Source: Isotricha intestinalis (lineage: Eukaryota; Ciliophora; Litostomatea; Vestibuliferida; Isotrichidae). Taken from it: a stretch of DNA of 64,000 nucleotides. The stretch's first letter is position 1, and each line of letters starts with the position of its first letter. Shown in pieces: positions 1-11,100 of the stretch. Location of the stretch: positions 1-64,000 of the forward strand of contig JAJJLU010003498.1 of assembly GCA_023807065.1 (NCBI GenBank), in the 5' to 3' direction. The notes beneath the pieces were generated by a model. That model was not told the origin of the DNA and made no database searches. It worked only from the letters and a program-made list of their open reading frames with translations. A program made the translations under genes and the position numbers.

Positions 1-304
1 ACTTGGGTTAATACCAATATTTTGATTATTGTTTCCTCTTAATAAATTATTTTCATCCATATTAATATTATTATTTAATTCACTTGATTTAATATCAATA
101 TTTTGATTATTATTTCCTCTTAATAAAATTATTTTCATCCATATTAATATTATTATTTAATTCACTTGGGTTAATATCAATATTTTGATTATTATTTCCT
201 CTTAATAAATTATTTTCATCCATATTAATATTATTATTTAATTCACTTGGGTTAATATCAATATTTTGATTATTATTTCCTCTTATTAAATTATTTTCAT
301 CCAT
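1..304 (-). repeat. 81-bp coding minisatellite (27-residue unit), at least 3.7 copies
   Basis: Units lie at 224-304, 143-223, 61-142 and 1-60 (the last cut by the edge). Each encodes a 27-residue Asn-rich unit starting MDENN. The unit at 61-142 is 82 bp because of one extra A in the A-run at 125-128. All other units are a multiple of three, so the array is normally neutral for the reading frame. Point differences between units are few, which implies recent expansion or homogenisation. Confidence 0.9.
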
Positions 305-1849
305 AATATTAATACTTATACTATTATTATTATTTTTTTGTTCATTGTCATTACTAATAATCTCAATTTTACTATCAGGTCTATTATTTAATTGGGGAGA
401 ATCATTTGCAGGAGGAAGATAAAGATTATTTTTATTTTGTTTATTTCCTTCATTATAATTTTCATCAAATTTATTAGCATCTACTTTAATATCTAAATTA
501 TATGGTAAAAATGCTTCTCTTTCATTCAAAATATTTTCATTTTGATTTGTTATATTTTGTTGAGATTCTTTTTTAATATCTGAATCAAATTCTTTATTTT
601 CAGAAATTTTAATATTTGAATTAAATACATTTGATTGTTTATTTAAATTATTATTCATTTGAAGACTTGGATTTAAATTATTATTTAAGTCTATTTGAAA
701 ACTTGGATTTATATTTGGATTTATTATATGACTTTGAGCTTGTAAATTATTATTTTTTTCTGGATTTTCTATCTTGAAATTATCGGATTGATTATTTAAA
801 TTATTATCTTCATTAATATTTTTTTTTAAAGGATCAATTTGAATATTTTCTTTATTATTTTGAGATGAATCTATTTTATTATTATTTAATTCGATTAAAT
901 TATTTAAATCTAATTTATTTTCTGTATTTAAATTAGGGTTTATTTTTTTATTTTCATTTGAATTGAATTCAAAATTTTCATCTCTTTTTAAATTATTATT
1001 ATTTATTTCAAAATCAATTAAATTGTTTTCTTTTTCATTTAATTCTTCTTTTTTTGGAGGATTATCTACTTTAATTTCTTCAGAATCAAAGAAATTATTT
1101 GTTAACTGATTTTGAATTCTTGGATTTAATTGATTATCACTTTGTTTTAAATTATAATTTATATTTTCTTTATTATTTTGAAATTGAATAGTTGAATTTA
1201 TTTTCTTATTAAATTCATTATTGTTTAGATTTAAATTATCTAAATTTGAATTGGAATGATTTTGATTTGTAAAATTATTATTTAAATCACCATTATCAAA
1301 CTGAAAAATAGAGAATTGATTATCTTTTCTATTATCATTTTTTTCTTCAATAGGAAATTGCTCATTATTTTTAATTTCAATAAATTCATTTTTATTTTGT
1401 AAATTATTATTATAACTTACCTTCATTTCATTTTTTAATTCTAAATTGTTCTTATCTTTTGATTCATTGTCAAAAGCATTGTTTAAATTTTCATTGATTT
1501 GATTTTTAAAAAGAAAATTATCTTTATTGTTAAAATTATTCATTTGATTATTATTAATTGAATAAGGATCAAACCCATTCATATTATCATTGTTTTTTGA
1601 ATTTTGATTTGAAATCTTTTTATCATTATTTTCTAAATAAAGATTTTGTGAAATAATTCTTTCTGAAACTTCTTTTATTTGAAGGTTATTTTGTTTTAAT
1701 TGTGAAAATAAAGTTTTAAATTTATTTTCTTCAGATTGATTTTTCTGTTCTTCATATTGTAAATTTTGATTTTTCCTTTTAAATTTTAAATTAACTAATT
1801 TTTTCTTTCTACCACTTTTCATGCTTTCAACTTCTTCATTAGGATTCAT
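110..1849 (-). CDS. Asn/Gln-rich low-complexity protein, interrupted by a 1-nt insertion near the window edge
   Basis: I do not recognise a family. The first 45 or so residues are basic and predicted coiled (many K, Q and E). The rest is Asn-dominated low complexity, with repeated short phrases such as NNLN and NPSL. The C-terminal part is a 27-residue tandem repeat beginning MDENNL and ending NPSELNNNIN. In the third repeat unit an A-run is one base longer than in its neighbours (around 125-128). This shifts the frame, and the protein stops at 110-112 after the residues FIKRK. In the other frame the same repeat continues without a stop to base 1, so the true gene probably runs off the left edge. 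The start codon at 1849 has the A-rich upstream context seen in the other genes. It is divergent from the next gene, 136 bp away. Confidence 0.6.
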   Translation of the reverse strand: MNPNEEVESMKSGRKKKLVNLKFKRKNQNLQYEEQKNQSEENKFKTLFSQLKQNNLQIKEVSERIISQNLYLENNDKKISNQNSKNNDNMNGFDPYSINNNQMNNFNNKDNFLFKNQINENLNNAFDNESKDKNNLELKNEMKVSYNNNLQNKNEFIEIKNNEQFPIEEKNDNRKDNQFSIFQFDNGDLNNNFTNQNHSNSNLDNLNLNNNEFNKKINSTIQFQNNKENINYNLKQSDNQLNPRIQNQLTNNFFDSEEIKVDNPPKKEELNEKENNLIDFEINNNNLKRDENFEFNSNENKKINPNLNTENKLDLNNLIELNNNKIDSSQNNKENIQIDPLKKNINEDNNLNNQSDNFKIENPEKNNNLQAQSHIINPNINPSFQIDLNNNLNPSLQMNNNLNKQSNVFNSNIKISENKEFDSDIKKESQQNITNQNENILNEREAFLPYNLDIKVDANKFDENYNEGNKQNKNNLYLPPANDSPQLNNRPDSKIEIISNDNEQKNNNNSISINIMDENNLIRGNNNQNIDINPSELNNNINMDENNLLRGNNNQNIDINPSELNNNINMDENNFIKRK

Positions 1850-1985
1850 TTTTTTATTAGTAAAATAATTATATTAATTAAATATGAAAAAAATCCTAAA
1901 AAAAAAAGGTTAAAAATGAAACAAAATTATAACCCAAAATAATTAAAAAATAACTTAAAAAAAATAATAAAAACTTTTAAAAAAA
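1850..1985. promoter_or_regulatory. compact divergent promoter region (136 bp)
   Basis: The two flanking genes start on opposite strands and share this 136-bp A/T-only-like spacer. No specific motif is recognisable beyond the A-run immediately before each ATG. Calling it a shared promoter is inference from the arrangement. Confidence 0.4.
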
Positions 1986-2636
1986 ATGGAATCAGAAGAT
2001 GTGAAAAAAGAGAATCCACAAATAGAATATACAAAAATTCAAGGATTTGATGTATTTGAGAAATTACCAGAAGAAGGAAAATTAAAAAGTTACAATTCTG
2101 AATTTTTTAATTCATTATCAAATTTAAAATTCCTATCATTAACAGTTCCTGCAGAAGATAAATTATTTTATCATTTTGAACAGAATCAAAATGCATCATT
2201 AACATCAACAATAGGTCAAATGGAAACTACAGTAAAAGAATTAAGTTCAATTAATTTAGAAGTTAAAGATTATTTAGAAATTATACAAAGTCATGTTGAT
2301 ATTTTAAGAAAAAGAGTTGAAGTTAAAGATGATGAAGGACTTGATGATTTATTACCTGAAATTGAAAAATTAGAAAAAAGTTTAAAAAAATTTTTAGTTG
2401 AACAAAAAACTGAAAATTTCAAATTAATTAAAGAAATTGCTATTTTACAAAAAGATAAAGATGATTTATATAATCAAATTCAAATTTGCTTCTCTAGATT
2501 AGCTAAAGTAGAAAAGGATGTTGGAAAAAAATGTAAAAATTTAAAAAAAAATAATGATAAGTCTTTTCATATGAATCAAACACAAATGAATAGTACTGTT
2601 AGTGAAAAAGAATATCCTAATACTAAAGTTCAATAA
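1986..2636 (+). CDS. hypothetical coiled-coil protein, 216 aa
   Basis: Not recognised. After an acidic N terminus, residues 70-185 or so are strongly helical, with heptad-like spacing of L, I and V among K and E, for example around IEKLEKSLKKFLVEQ. The tail is basic and then polar (KKCKNLKKN and MNQTQMNSTV). There is no signal peptide and no membrane segment. The upstream A-run before ATG matches other starts in the window, and the stop is TAA. It lies head-to-tail with the next gene, 85 bp downstream, separated by a T-rich spacer. A structural or scaffold role is likely from the coiled coil alone; nothing more can be said. Confidence 0.65.
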   Translation: MESEDVKKENPQIEYTKIQGFDVFEKLPEEGKLKSYNSEFFNSLSNLKFLSLTVPAEDKLFYHFEQNQNASLTSTIGQMETTVKELSSINLEVKDYLEIIQSHVDILRKRVEVKDDEGLDDLLPEIEKLEKSLKKFLVEQKTENFKLIKEIAILQKDKDDLYNQIQICFSRLAKVEKDVGKKCKNLKKNNDKSFHMNQTQMNSTVSEKEYPNTKVQ

Positions 2637-2721
2637 CTTTCAAAGCTTTTTATTATTCAGTTTTTTTTTATTGGGAATTTAAATTTTTTTTTTATTTTTT
2701 TTTTATTTTTTAAATTGTTTT

Positions 2722-4284
2722 ATGGAAGATGAAAAGGGAAATATAAATTTTAAAGAAAATGAGATTAATACTAAAATGAATGAAGGGGAAAAAAATTTAA
2801 AGAAGACTTATGATTGTTATATTCAAAAAACAGGAAATAATTCTATTGATTTATATATAAATAAAATAAATCATTATATTAAAATATATTTTTTTACTCA
2901 AAAATATACAAATTCAATAATTCAATTATTTAAAAGAATATGTGAACCTTTATATTCAAGTATTTCATCTTCTTTTTTAAATGAAATTAAACCTTTATTA
3001 AAATATTTTAAAGAAATTTCTTTAGTTTATATAAATTTATCAAATGAAATGAAAAAAATTCATATAGAAATTGAAAAGTTTGATAATAATAAATCATTAT
3101 TATTAGGAGAAGATTCAAGTAATTTAATTTATAAAACAAATAATATTATTTATGATAATTTTAATATAATATCAAATGATATTAAAAAAGTGTTTTTATC
3201 AAATTCTTCTTTTTCTAAAATTGATACAGTTCATACTAAATTTGAAAATAATTTTAAAAAAATGATTTCTCTTGTTTCTGATTTAGAAATAAAAAGACAA
3301 GAACATGAAAATTTATATACTAAAAATTATGAAAAACAATTTGAATTATTTAAAAGTCAAATTAAATCTCCTGATATATTAATAATAATTCAAGATTTTA
3401 TTGATTATGTTTTAATTGAATATAATTTAATTTCTTCTTCTAATCAAATGTTTATTTATGTGAATCATTTTTTAAATGAAATTAAACTTTATATTAAAAA
3501 TTCAAAAGATTTAATGAATGAATATATTAATTTATTAAAGCAATGTATGGAAATTTATCATAATCAAATTTCTAGAATTTTTAATATGAATTTATATAAT
3601 ACTTTTGGTGATATAAATAAATTTAATGAAAATTCTAATAAATTAACTATTGATGAGAAATTATCTGTTAAAAAATTATTAGAAAATAATACTTCTATAA
3701 ATACAATAAAAGATTTTAATCAGTTATTTTCTCAATTTCAAGAAAATTTAATTAAAAATAATGAATTTATTAATAATGAAGATATTAAAGATGATAATAA
3801 TTTCAAATCAGAAAAATATAATTCTTTAGAAGAATTAATAAATTTTTTAATAAATTTAATACCAAAGAGTATAGAAATTAATTATAATGAATTAATTATA
3901 TATAAAAAAAATTGTAAAAGAATAAAAGGAATTTTAAAAGGAATTAAAAATTCTTATATTGTTATAACCATACAAGGACATATATTAATTTTTGATGAAG
4001 ATAAGGAAAATAATAATGAAGATATTATTTCAAATAAATTATATATTGTTTATAATAAAAGTAAAGTTGCAATGAAAAAAAAAAAATCTAAAAAATCTAA
4101 TTTTATGATTGTTATTTGGGAAGTTGGAAATAATAAAAAAAAAATTAAAAAGTTAGTCATTGATACTTTAAATAATGATAATTTAAATAATTGTATTAAA
4201 TTGATTGGAGGATTAGTCGATGAAAAAGATAATGAAGATGAAGAAGAAGAAAAAGATGATAATATAAAAGTTGAAGAAATATAA
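2722..4284 (+). CDS. hypothetical protein with helical N-terminal region and PH-like C-terminal domain, 520 aa
   Basis: Residues 30-300 are almost entirely predicted helix with long amphipathic stretches, as in BAR or F-BAR type membrane-bending modules. Residues 390-505 look like a beta-rich PH-type fold: a basic strand around KRIKGILKGIKNSYIVIT, then GHILIF, KLYIVYNKSKVAMKKK and a final helix around NLNNCIKLIGGL. BAR followed by PH is a known architecture for phosphoinositide-binding adaptors, but this assignment rests on pattern only. The last 25 residues are acidic (DEKDNEDEEEEKDD). It faces the minus-strand gene at 4781-7012 tail to tail. Confidence 0.55.
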   Translation: MEDEKGNINFKENEINTKMNEGEKNLKKTYDCYIQKTGNNSIDLYINKINHYIKIYFFTQKYTNSIIQLFKRICEPLYSSISSSFLNEIKPLLKYFKEISLVYINLSNEMKKIHIEIEKFDNNKSLLLGEDSSNLIYKTNNIIYDNFNIISNDIKKVFLSNSSFSKIDTVHTKFENNFKKMISLVSDLEIKRQEHENLYTKNYEKQFELFKSQIKSPDILIIIQDFIDYVLIEYNLISSSNQMFIYVNHFLNEIKLYIKNSKDLMNEYINLLKQCMEIYHNQISRIFNMNLYNTFGDINKFNENSNKLTIDEKLSVKKLLENNTSINTIKDFNQLFSQFQENLIKNNEFINNEDIKDDNNFKSEKYNSLEELINFLINLIPKSIEINYNELIIYKKNCKRIKGILKGIKNSYIVITIQGHILIFDEDKENNNEDIISNKLYIVYNKSKVAMKKKKSKKSNFMIVIWEVGNNKKKIKKLVIDTLNNDNLNNCIKLIGGLVDEKDNEDEEEEKDDNIKVEEI

Positions 4285-4537
4285 AATAGTGGAAATTACA
4301 TATTATTCTTATATTTAAATATTATTTTTAATTAGTTTAAAATAATGATATATAAATTTATTCTTTTAAATTATTATATTTTATTAAAATTAAAATTATT
4401 ATTTTTATTAAATATAAAATATTTTAAAAAAGATATAATTGATAGATATATATATTGATGTTGTTTTATTATTATGTTAAACAAGAATATAAATCTTTAA
4501 AAAATGCATTATTTTTTCATTATTTTATTTATAGAAA

Positions 4538-4684
4538 AATACTAATATTTATTTTGAACAACTTTTAGCTCTTAAATTATAATCTAAAGGAAGATTACTG
4601 AAAGCATTTAATATAACAAAATTTTCATATTTAATTGATAATAGAATGAATAAATTTATAATAAACATATTTAAAGTTATTTAT
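4538..4684 (+). pseudogene. possible decayed coding fragment in the 4285-4780 spacer
   Basis: The 496-bp spacer between two converging genes has no intact frame. In one plus-strand frame the stretch from 4538 reads as plausible protein (YFEQLLALKL, then a TAA at 4580-4582, then KGRLLKAFNI and IDNRMNKFII up to a TAA at 4685). With the TAA and TAG codons read through, the frame extends well upstream and downstream with no frameshift. Composition includes G, R, D, E and Q residues not expected from A+T noise, but the case is weaker than at 15274 or 61373. Confidence 0.3.
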
Positions 4685-4780
4685 TAAAATATTTATAAAT
4701 TCAGATTGTTTTAAATCAATATTATTCTAAAATGCAATATTAAATGAACAAATTTTTATAAAAAATAAATAAAAAAAATT

Positions 4781-7012
4781 TTAACATTTTTTTTTATCAT
4801 CTTTCCTTCCAAAACTTCCTGAAAAACTAAATAAATCTAATTTTTTAGAAACAATATCTTTAGGATAATTTTTCCCTAATTTCAAATTAGAAAATTTAAG
4901 AACATAATTACCATTTTCAAAAGTAGTAGCTCTTTTTAAATTATTATTATCTTTAAAAACACTAATTTTACAATTCATATTATTATTATCAGTATCACTT
5001 TCTTCAAAAAATGAATTTTTTCTCTGATTAAAAAATTCTTTTCTATTATTTTTCTCATTATTTTTTTCAAATATATTTGAAATTTTTCTTGAAATTCCAG
5101 TCATATTAATAGAAGAATCATCAATTTCAAAAGAAGAAAAATTATTATAATCAGAAGAAGTTAATTTTAAACTTGATTTTTTAGAAATTTCTTTTTTAAC
5201 TAAATTATTTTTTTTTATATTATTAAACACTATTTTACTTCCATTTTCTTTTGAAATTAATACATCATCTGAATTATCTGTAATAAAATGAGAAGATGGA
5301 TAAATTGAATTAATATCTTTCATTATTAATTGAGAATTTTTATTTGATTTTATATTTTTATAACTATCAAATTTGACTATACAATTTGGACCTTGATTAA
5401 TTAAGTCTTTAAATAAATCTAATAATATAAATTCATCTTCCATTATAAATATTTGAGATATATTTATTATATCTTTTGAATGATTTAAATCTTTTGAATT
5501 ATTCTTATTTTCATTTGTGTATATTTTTAAAAATAAATTTTCTAGTTTTAAATTTATTTGATTAAATACTTTTTCTATTGATTTTTCTTTTAATATTTTT
5601 GAAGGAACTGAATTTATTTCATTTAAAATGTTCTTATTAAAATATTTAGCCACTCTATTTTTTTGAATATAATAATAAATATCATTTTGTTTAGTTAAAG
5701 CAATGAAAAATTCAAAAAAAAATTTTTGAATATTATAAATTTTTTCAGGTTCATAATATTTAAAATTATCTTCAGTTTTATTATTATTTGAAAATACAGT
5801 AATAAATTCATAATAAAATTTTTTATACATAATTTTAGTTAAAGAACTTTTATTTAAAGTAAATTTAGCTTGTAAAGGATAATTAGAATTTAAAGAATTT
5901 TTTTCTGCTTGTCTTGATAATTTTTTTTGAAAATAAATATGAATAATAGCAATTCCATTTAAAATAGGTAAATATTTAATATAAAAACTATATCTTGGAT
6001 AAGAAGAAGTACATTCAAATTTAACAAAATTTTCAGTTAATAATTGAATATATTCTAAATCTGAATTTCTTAAATTGTTTTTATATTCTAATTCTAATTT
6101 TTTTGCACATGAAATACAATGATTTAATATTTTTTCATTTTCATAAAATTTTATATTTCTAAATTTCCTATTATTTATTTTATTATAATCAAATATTATT
6201 TCTTGATTTTCTAAATCTATATAATATACATTTTTTAATTTTATATTTGATAAAAATAATTCTTCTCTATGACTTATTAAATCAAAAACCTTATTAAAGT
6301 GAAGAAATAAATATTTTAAAAAGTAATTTTCATATATTTTAATTTCTAAATAATCATTAAAAGAAAATAATTGTTGATTATAAAATTTTGAATTATCAGT
6401 ACTATCTTCATTATTATATGAATTAATTAATTTTTTATCATTTTCATTTATATTTAAATTACTTTGATTTTGAAATAATTCATCAATTATTTTATAAGAT
6501 TTTTTATCATTTATTCTTGTATATAACATTGATATTTTTTCATTTATATCAAATTTAAAATTAATTAAAGATATATAAACAAATTTTAAACATAAATAAC
6601 AATAATAATTATTAATATCATTTTTAAATTTTCCTACTAATATTTGTTTATTATGAAATAAATATACTATTTTATATTTTTCTAAATATATTGTATATGT
6701 TATAAAATTTTTTTTTTGATTTAATTGATTTAATTTTTTAAAATAAATAAGTGAATGTTGAATTAAATTTGTTTCATTATTTATATTTTTATTATTATTT
6801 GATATATTATCTCTTTTTTTATAAAAGTTATAATTCATTATTAATAATCCATTTAAATTAAAAAGAAAAAATTCTATAATTTCAAAAGTATTTTTTTTTA
6901 TTATTGATAATTTGTCAGAAGTTGGTATATTTATTCCTAAATAATTTGAATAATATTTATGAGAAAAAGTTTGTAATGTTTGATAAAATGCTTTTTTCAT
7001 ATTTTGTTCCAT
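4781..7012 (-). CDS. hypothetical protein, 743 aa, possible longin-like N terminus
   Basis: I do not recognise this protein with confidence. Residues 45-165 alternate short hydrophobic strands and helices (FFLFNLNGLLIMNYNF, then YTIYLEKYKIVYLFHNKQILVGKF). This resembles the longin or roadblock folds of vesicle-traffic proteins, but it is a pattern impression only. The middle is Asn/Lys-rich with several Phe/Tyr-rich helices. Residues from about 590 on are Ser/Asn-rich and probably disordered, and contain possible phosphosites (KKSSLKLTSSD, RKISNIF). No signal peptide or transmembrane segment is convincing. Stop TAA. Confidence 0.55.
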   Translation of the reverse strand: MEQNMKKAFYQTLQTFSHKYYSNYLGINIPTSDKLSIIKKNTFEIIEFFLFNLNGLLIMNYNFYKKRDNISNNNKNINNETNLIQHSLIYFKKLNQLNQKKNFITYTIYLEKYKIVYLFHNKQILVGKFKNDINNYYCYLCLKFVYISLINFKFDINEKISMLYTRINDKKSYKIIDELFQNQSNLNINENDKKLINSYNNEDSTDNSKFYNQQLFSFNDYLEIKIYENYFLKYLFLHFNKVFDLISHREELFLSNIKLKNVYYIDLENQEIIFDYNKINNRKFRNIKFYENEKILNHCISCAKKLELEYKNNLRNSDLEYIQLLTENFVKFECTSSYPRYSFYIKYLPILNGIAIIHIYFQKKLSRQAEKNSLNSNYPLQAKFTLNKSSLTKIMYKKFYYEFITVFSNNNKTEDNFKYYEPEKIYNIQKFFFEFFIALTKQNDIYYYIQKNRVAKYFNKNILNEINSVPSKILKEKSIEKVFNQINLKLENLFLKIYTNENKNNSKDLNHSKDIINISQIFIMEDEFILLDLFKDLINQGPNCIVKFDSYKNIKSNKNSQLIMKDINSIYPSSHFITDNSDDVLISKENGSKIVFNNIKKNNLVKKEISKKSSLKLTSSDYNNFSSFEIDDSSINMTGISRKISNIFEKNNEKNNRKEFFNQRKNSFFEESDTDNNNMNCKISVFKDNNNLKRATTFENGNYVLKFSNLKLGKNYPKDIVSKKLDLFSFSGSFGRKDDKKKC

Positions 7013-7605
7013 TTCCTATATTTTTGATTATAAATTTATTATAATTTTTTGTTTCATTATAATTAAAAAGTTTTATCAATAATTTATCAAATATATTAAA
7101 TATAAAATATTTTATTTCTGAAATAAAATAAGAAATTCTTTTTAAATAAATAAAAAAATTACAAATGAAATCTTTGATTATTTATTTATTAAAATATTTA
7201 ATAAATATTATTTTATTTAAGAATAAATTAAATTCAAATGTAAATTCTAAATGTTCATAGTAAAGTTAAAATTCAATATATATAAAAAAGGCATTTAAAG
7301 AAGGAATTTTAAGTATATAATTTCAAATAATATATATAAATAAATAAAGAAAAAATGATAAATATTATTATTTCTGAATAAACAAAAAACAAGATTAAAT
7401 AATTAAAAAAAAATAGTCAAAAATAAAAGAAATTATTATTTTAAACCAGATTTCTTTAACAATAAGAATTTTATCTTAACATGAAAATTAATTGATTATT
7501 ATTATAATTGAATATATTTTCAATCAAAAAAATAAAAAAAAATAACTGAAAAACAAAAATCATTTTTAAAAAAATTTTAAATAAAAACAGTATAATATTT
7601 TCTAT
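7013..7605. other. 593-bp A+T-rich spacer, no supported gene
   Basis: No intact gene is visible. A minus-strand frame from about 7260 to 7030 is open except for one TAA, but it reads mostly as F, I, N, K and Y, which A+T-rich noise produces. It is therefore not called. It should contain the promoter of the 743-residue gene and the 3' region upstream of it. Confidence 0.4.
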
Positions 7606-7857
7606 TTAAACATTAACTCCAAAAGAAAGCATTAAAAAAAAAGATCCAATTCCAAAATAAATAGAAGCAAATAAAGCAAGAAGTAATTCTCTTGCAATTT
7701 TTCTTTCATTTTGTTTATATGTGACTAAATATAATGAAAACCAACATGTTAAAATAAATCCAAGAATAAAGAAAATTACACTAAACTTATAATGATCTGC
7801 AACTTTTACTGGAAGAGATAAAATAAATGGTAATGAAATTCCTTTTTGACCTTCCAT
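7606..7857 (-). CDS. TMEM258: TMEM258/Ost5-like subunit of the oligosaccharyltransferase complex
   Basis: This 83-residue protein has the size and layout of TMEM258 (Ost5 in yeast), a small two-span subunit of the ER oligosaccharyltransferase that N-glycosylates nascent proteins. The two membrane segments are around residues 23-45 (SVIFFILGFILTCWFSLYLV) and 58-82. The family-typical stretch RELLLALFASIYFGIGSFFL precedes a C terminus GVNV close to the usual GIYV. The K/R-rich loop between the spans (KQNERKIAR) is also typical. No signal peptide beyond the first span. The gene is intronless, ends with TAA and is divergent from the protein kinase gene at 8191. Confidence 0.88.
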   Translation of the reverse strand: MEGQKGISLPFILSLPVKVADHYKFSVIFFILGFILTCWFSLYLVTYKQNERKIARELLLALFASIYFGIGSFFLMLSFGVNV

Positions 7858-8190
7858 TTGTATTTATATATATTTTTAATTTTTTTGTATTAAAAAAATA
7901 GTTTTAAAAATTTGAAAATTTCATTTTATTATATTTTTTTCATTTTTTTAGATAAATTTGTAAATAGAAAAGAAATTAAATATAATCTAAAAAGAATTAA
8001 ATATGATTTAAAAAATACATTGATTCAATTATTTAAATGAGTAAAAAAGATTAAAATTAAAATATCATTTTTTTAAATTATTTAAGTCTATTAAAAAAAA
8101 GTAAATAAATCATTTAGAAAATATTTTCTTTTTAATAAAAAAATTAACTCAAGAATAAAAAATAAAAAATATTATATTTCAAATTAAAAA
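7858..8190. promoter_or_regulatory. 333-bp divergent spacer
   Basis: It separates the starts of the TMEM258 gene and a protein kinase gene, so it must hold both promoters. A plus-strand stretch at about 7948-8040 is open and reads protein-like (LDKFVNRKEIKYNLKRI) but has no ATG and is too short to call. No recognisable motif otherwise. Confidence 0.35.
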
Positions 8191-11100
8191 ATGAAAGAAT
8201 CAAAGCAAAATAATTCAAATGTATTAAACAGTCCTAATAATAAATATCTTCAAATTCAATTAAAACAGAATCAACTTCCAATAAAAAATTTTGGTATATT
8301 TTCATCATATAATTCAAATTCAAATTCTTTTCGACAAACATCATTAAAAACATCATCAAAAGCATCACCAAGAAAAAGCGCAAATTATAAATTAAATAAT
8401 AAAGAAGAAATGATATTTGAACAAAAAGAAATTGAAGATAATGCTTTAGAATATATAAAAAAAAAATTTATGAAAAAAAAAAATTCTAATTATTTAAATT
8501 ATACGAATCCTATTAATTATCCTAAAAAAGTTTATGGAAGCAGACATGAAATTATTAGAAATCATTTTCAAAATTCTAATTCAATAAGTTTAAATTATCA
8601 AAATAATAATAAATTTATTAGAGAAAATATTATTGAAGAAAAAAATAAAACTTTAAATTATTCTGTTAATAAAAATATTACTTCTCCTAGAGATAATTAT
8701 AAAGGAAAAAATATTAAAAATATCAAAGTTAAAAATAATAGTAAATATAGATTAAGAAGTGGAATACATGAAAAAAAAGTTTCTATGAAAATTTTTGATA
8801 AATTAATGAAAAATAAAAAAGATAATTTAAATATTACTTCTCAATTAAAAAAAATTGCTTATACAACTTTAAATTCAAGGAAAAATTCAAATGAAAAAAG
8901 ATTAAATAAGTTAATAAATAAAAAGAAGAAAAATAATAATAATAAAATTAATATTTATAATAATAATCATTTAATTCCAATAAAAGAAAAAAAAATATCT
9001 TTAAATAATAAATCTTCATATCAACAAAGTGAAAATTCTTCTATAATAAATTCAATAAATATAAATAATATAACTTCATGTCAAGTTAATAATAATATTA
9101 ATTCAAGTAATCCTTTTAACAATAATAATGTTATTACTGATAATAAAAAAATGATTAATCAAAAAGGATTTTTTCCTTTAACTGCTCCTTTATCAAAACA
9201 AACTTCAAAAGCTAATTCAAAACAAAAAAAAGGAAGTAGAGAAAAAATTAAAAAAAGTAAAATTGAAAAATTAAATTTAATTAATTTAAAAAAGAATTAT
9301 ACTAGTGCTAATTCACCTAATCATTATGTAATAAATAATAATAAAAATAATGGGAATAAAGAAAACAGTTTAATTAATAATTATATTTTCCCAAAAAATA
9401 AGAAATTATCAAATTATATTTTAAAAAAAAATTTGAATTCAAATATAAATAAATTAATAAATGATTTTAAAAATGACATTTCCTTTAATCACAACAGAGA
9501 AAAAAATAAAAAGAAAGAAACAGAAAAATCAAAAAATAAAAAAGAATTAAATTATATAAAAACAACATTAAATGAAACAACAATAAAATTAACTCAATTA
9601 ACAATAGAAAAAAAATCTAAATCAAAAGATGAAAAAAAGAAAAAAAAAATAAGAAATTATTCTCAGAATTCAGTATTAGAAAAAAAAAATAATTCATCAA
9701 ATTCATTATTATCAACAATAAAAGATTCAAATTATTATATGAAAGAAAGTGAATTATTATGTAAATATATAAAAGAATATTATAGTAAGAATAAAGAATA
9801 TCCAAAAACAGATATTTCATTTTATAAATTTGGAAGAATGATAGGAAAAGGAGCTTTTGGAAAAGTCAATTTAGGTTTAAATCTTTTAACAGGAAGAGTA
9901 GTTGCAATCAAATCATTTAATAAAGAAAATATTAAAAATGAAATATCTAGAAAAAAAATATTATATGAAACAAATTTAATGAGAAAACTTCGTCATAATT
10001 CAATAACAAAAATATTAGAAACATTTGAAAGTGAAAAATATATTTTTATTATTATGGAATATATTTCAGGAGGAAATTTACAATCTTTTGTAAAAAAAAG
10101 GAGAAAATTAAATGAAAAAACAGCGAAAATATTTTATAAGCAAATAATAGAAGGAATAAAATATATTCATAGTCAAAATATAGTACATCGAGATATAAAA
10201 TTAGAGAATATATTAATAGATTTAAATAACAATATAAAAATATGTGATTTTGGAGTAGGAATAATGATAAATAAAAATAGTATATTACATGATCAATGTG
10301 GAACTCCAGTTTATATGGCTCCTGAAATTATAAAAAATGAAGGTTATACTGGTTTTCCTGTTGATATTTGGTCAAGTGGAATTGCTTTATATATTATGTT
10401 AAGTGGAAATGTTCCTTTTAATAGAGGAAAATTAAATGATTTACAATATGAAATTCTTAATACTCCTTTAAAATATATTAATAATATCTCTTTTGAAGCT
10501 AATAATTTACTTCAATGTATTTTATGTAAAGATCCTAATAAAAGATTTAATGCTGATGATATTTTAAATCATCCTTGGTTAAATAATGAAAATTTCGATA
10601 ATATTAATTCTTTAAATATTAATAAATATCATTTGTTTACTAATGCTGAAATGATAATGTTAAATAAAACTCATATTGATTATAGAAAAGCTAATAAAGG
10701 AGAATTATGTGAAAATTTTACTTTAAAAAATTTATATACTATTAATAATGATGCTATTAAAAATGTTGATAGTAAAAGTTTTATTTTAGCTCCTTATAAT
10801 TCTATTTTTAGTGAAAGTGATTATTGTAATGTTGATTGTTTAGATATTGATAATTTAGATTTAAAAATGGAAAATAATATTATTAGATTTGGAGGTAAAG
10901 TTAAAGAATTTAATATTAATTATGAATTAAATAATAATGAAGAAATTGATAATGGAATGTTAATAAATTCTAAAAGTGAAATTGATGAAGAATTAAATAA
11001 TAGTAAAAATAATGATAATCCTAAAAGTATTATTTTGAATAATAATAATAATTCTATTAATATTAATAGTACTAGAACTAATTCTAGAAAGAAAAATAAA

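Noticed and set aside
7013..7605. Open minus-strand stretch between 7260 and 7030 with one TAA
   Set aside because: Reads mostly as F, I, N, K and Y, which random A+T-rich DNA gives; not supported as coding or as an N-terminal extension of the adjacent gene.
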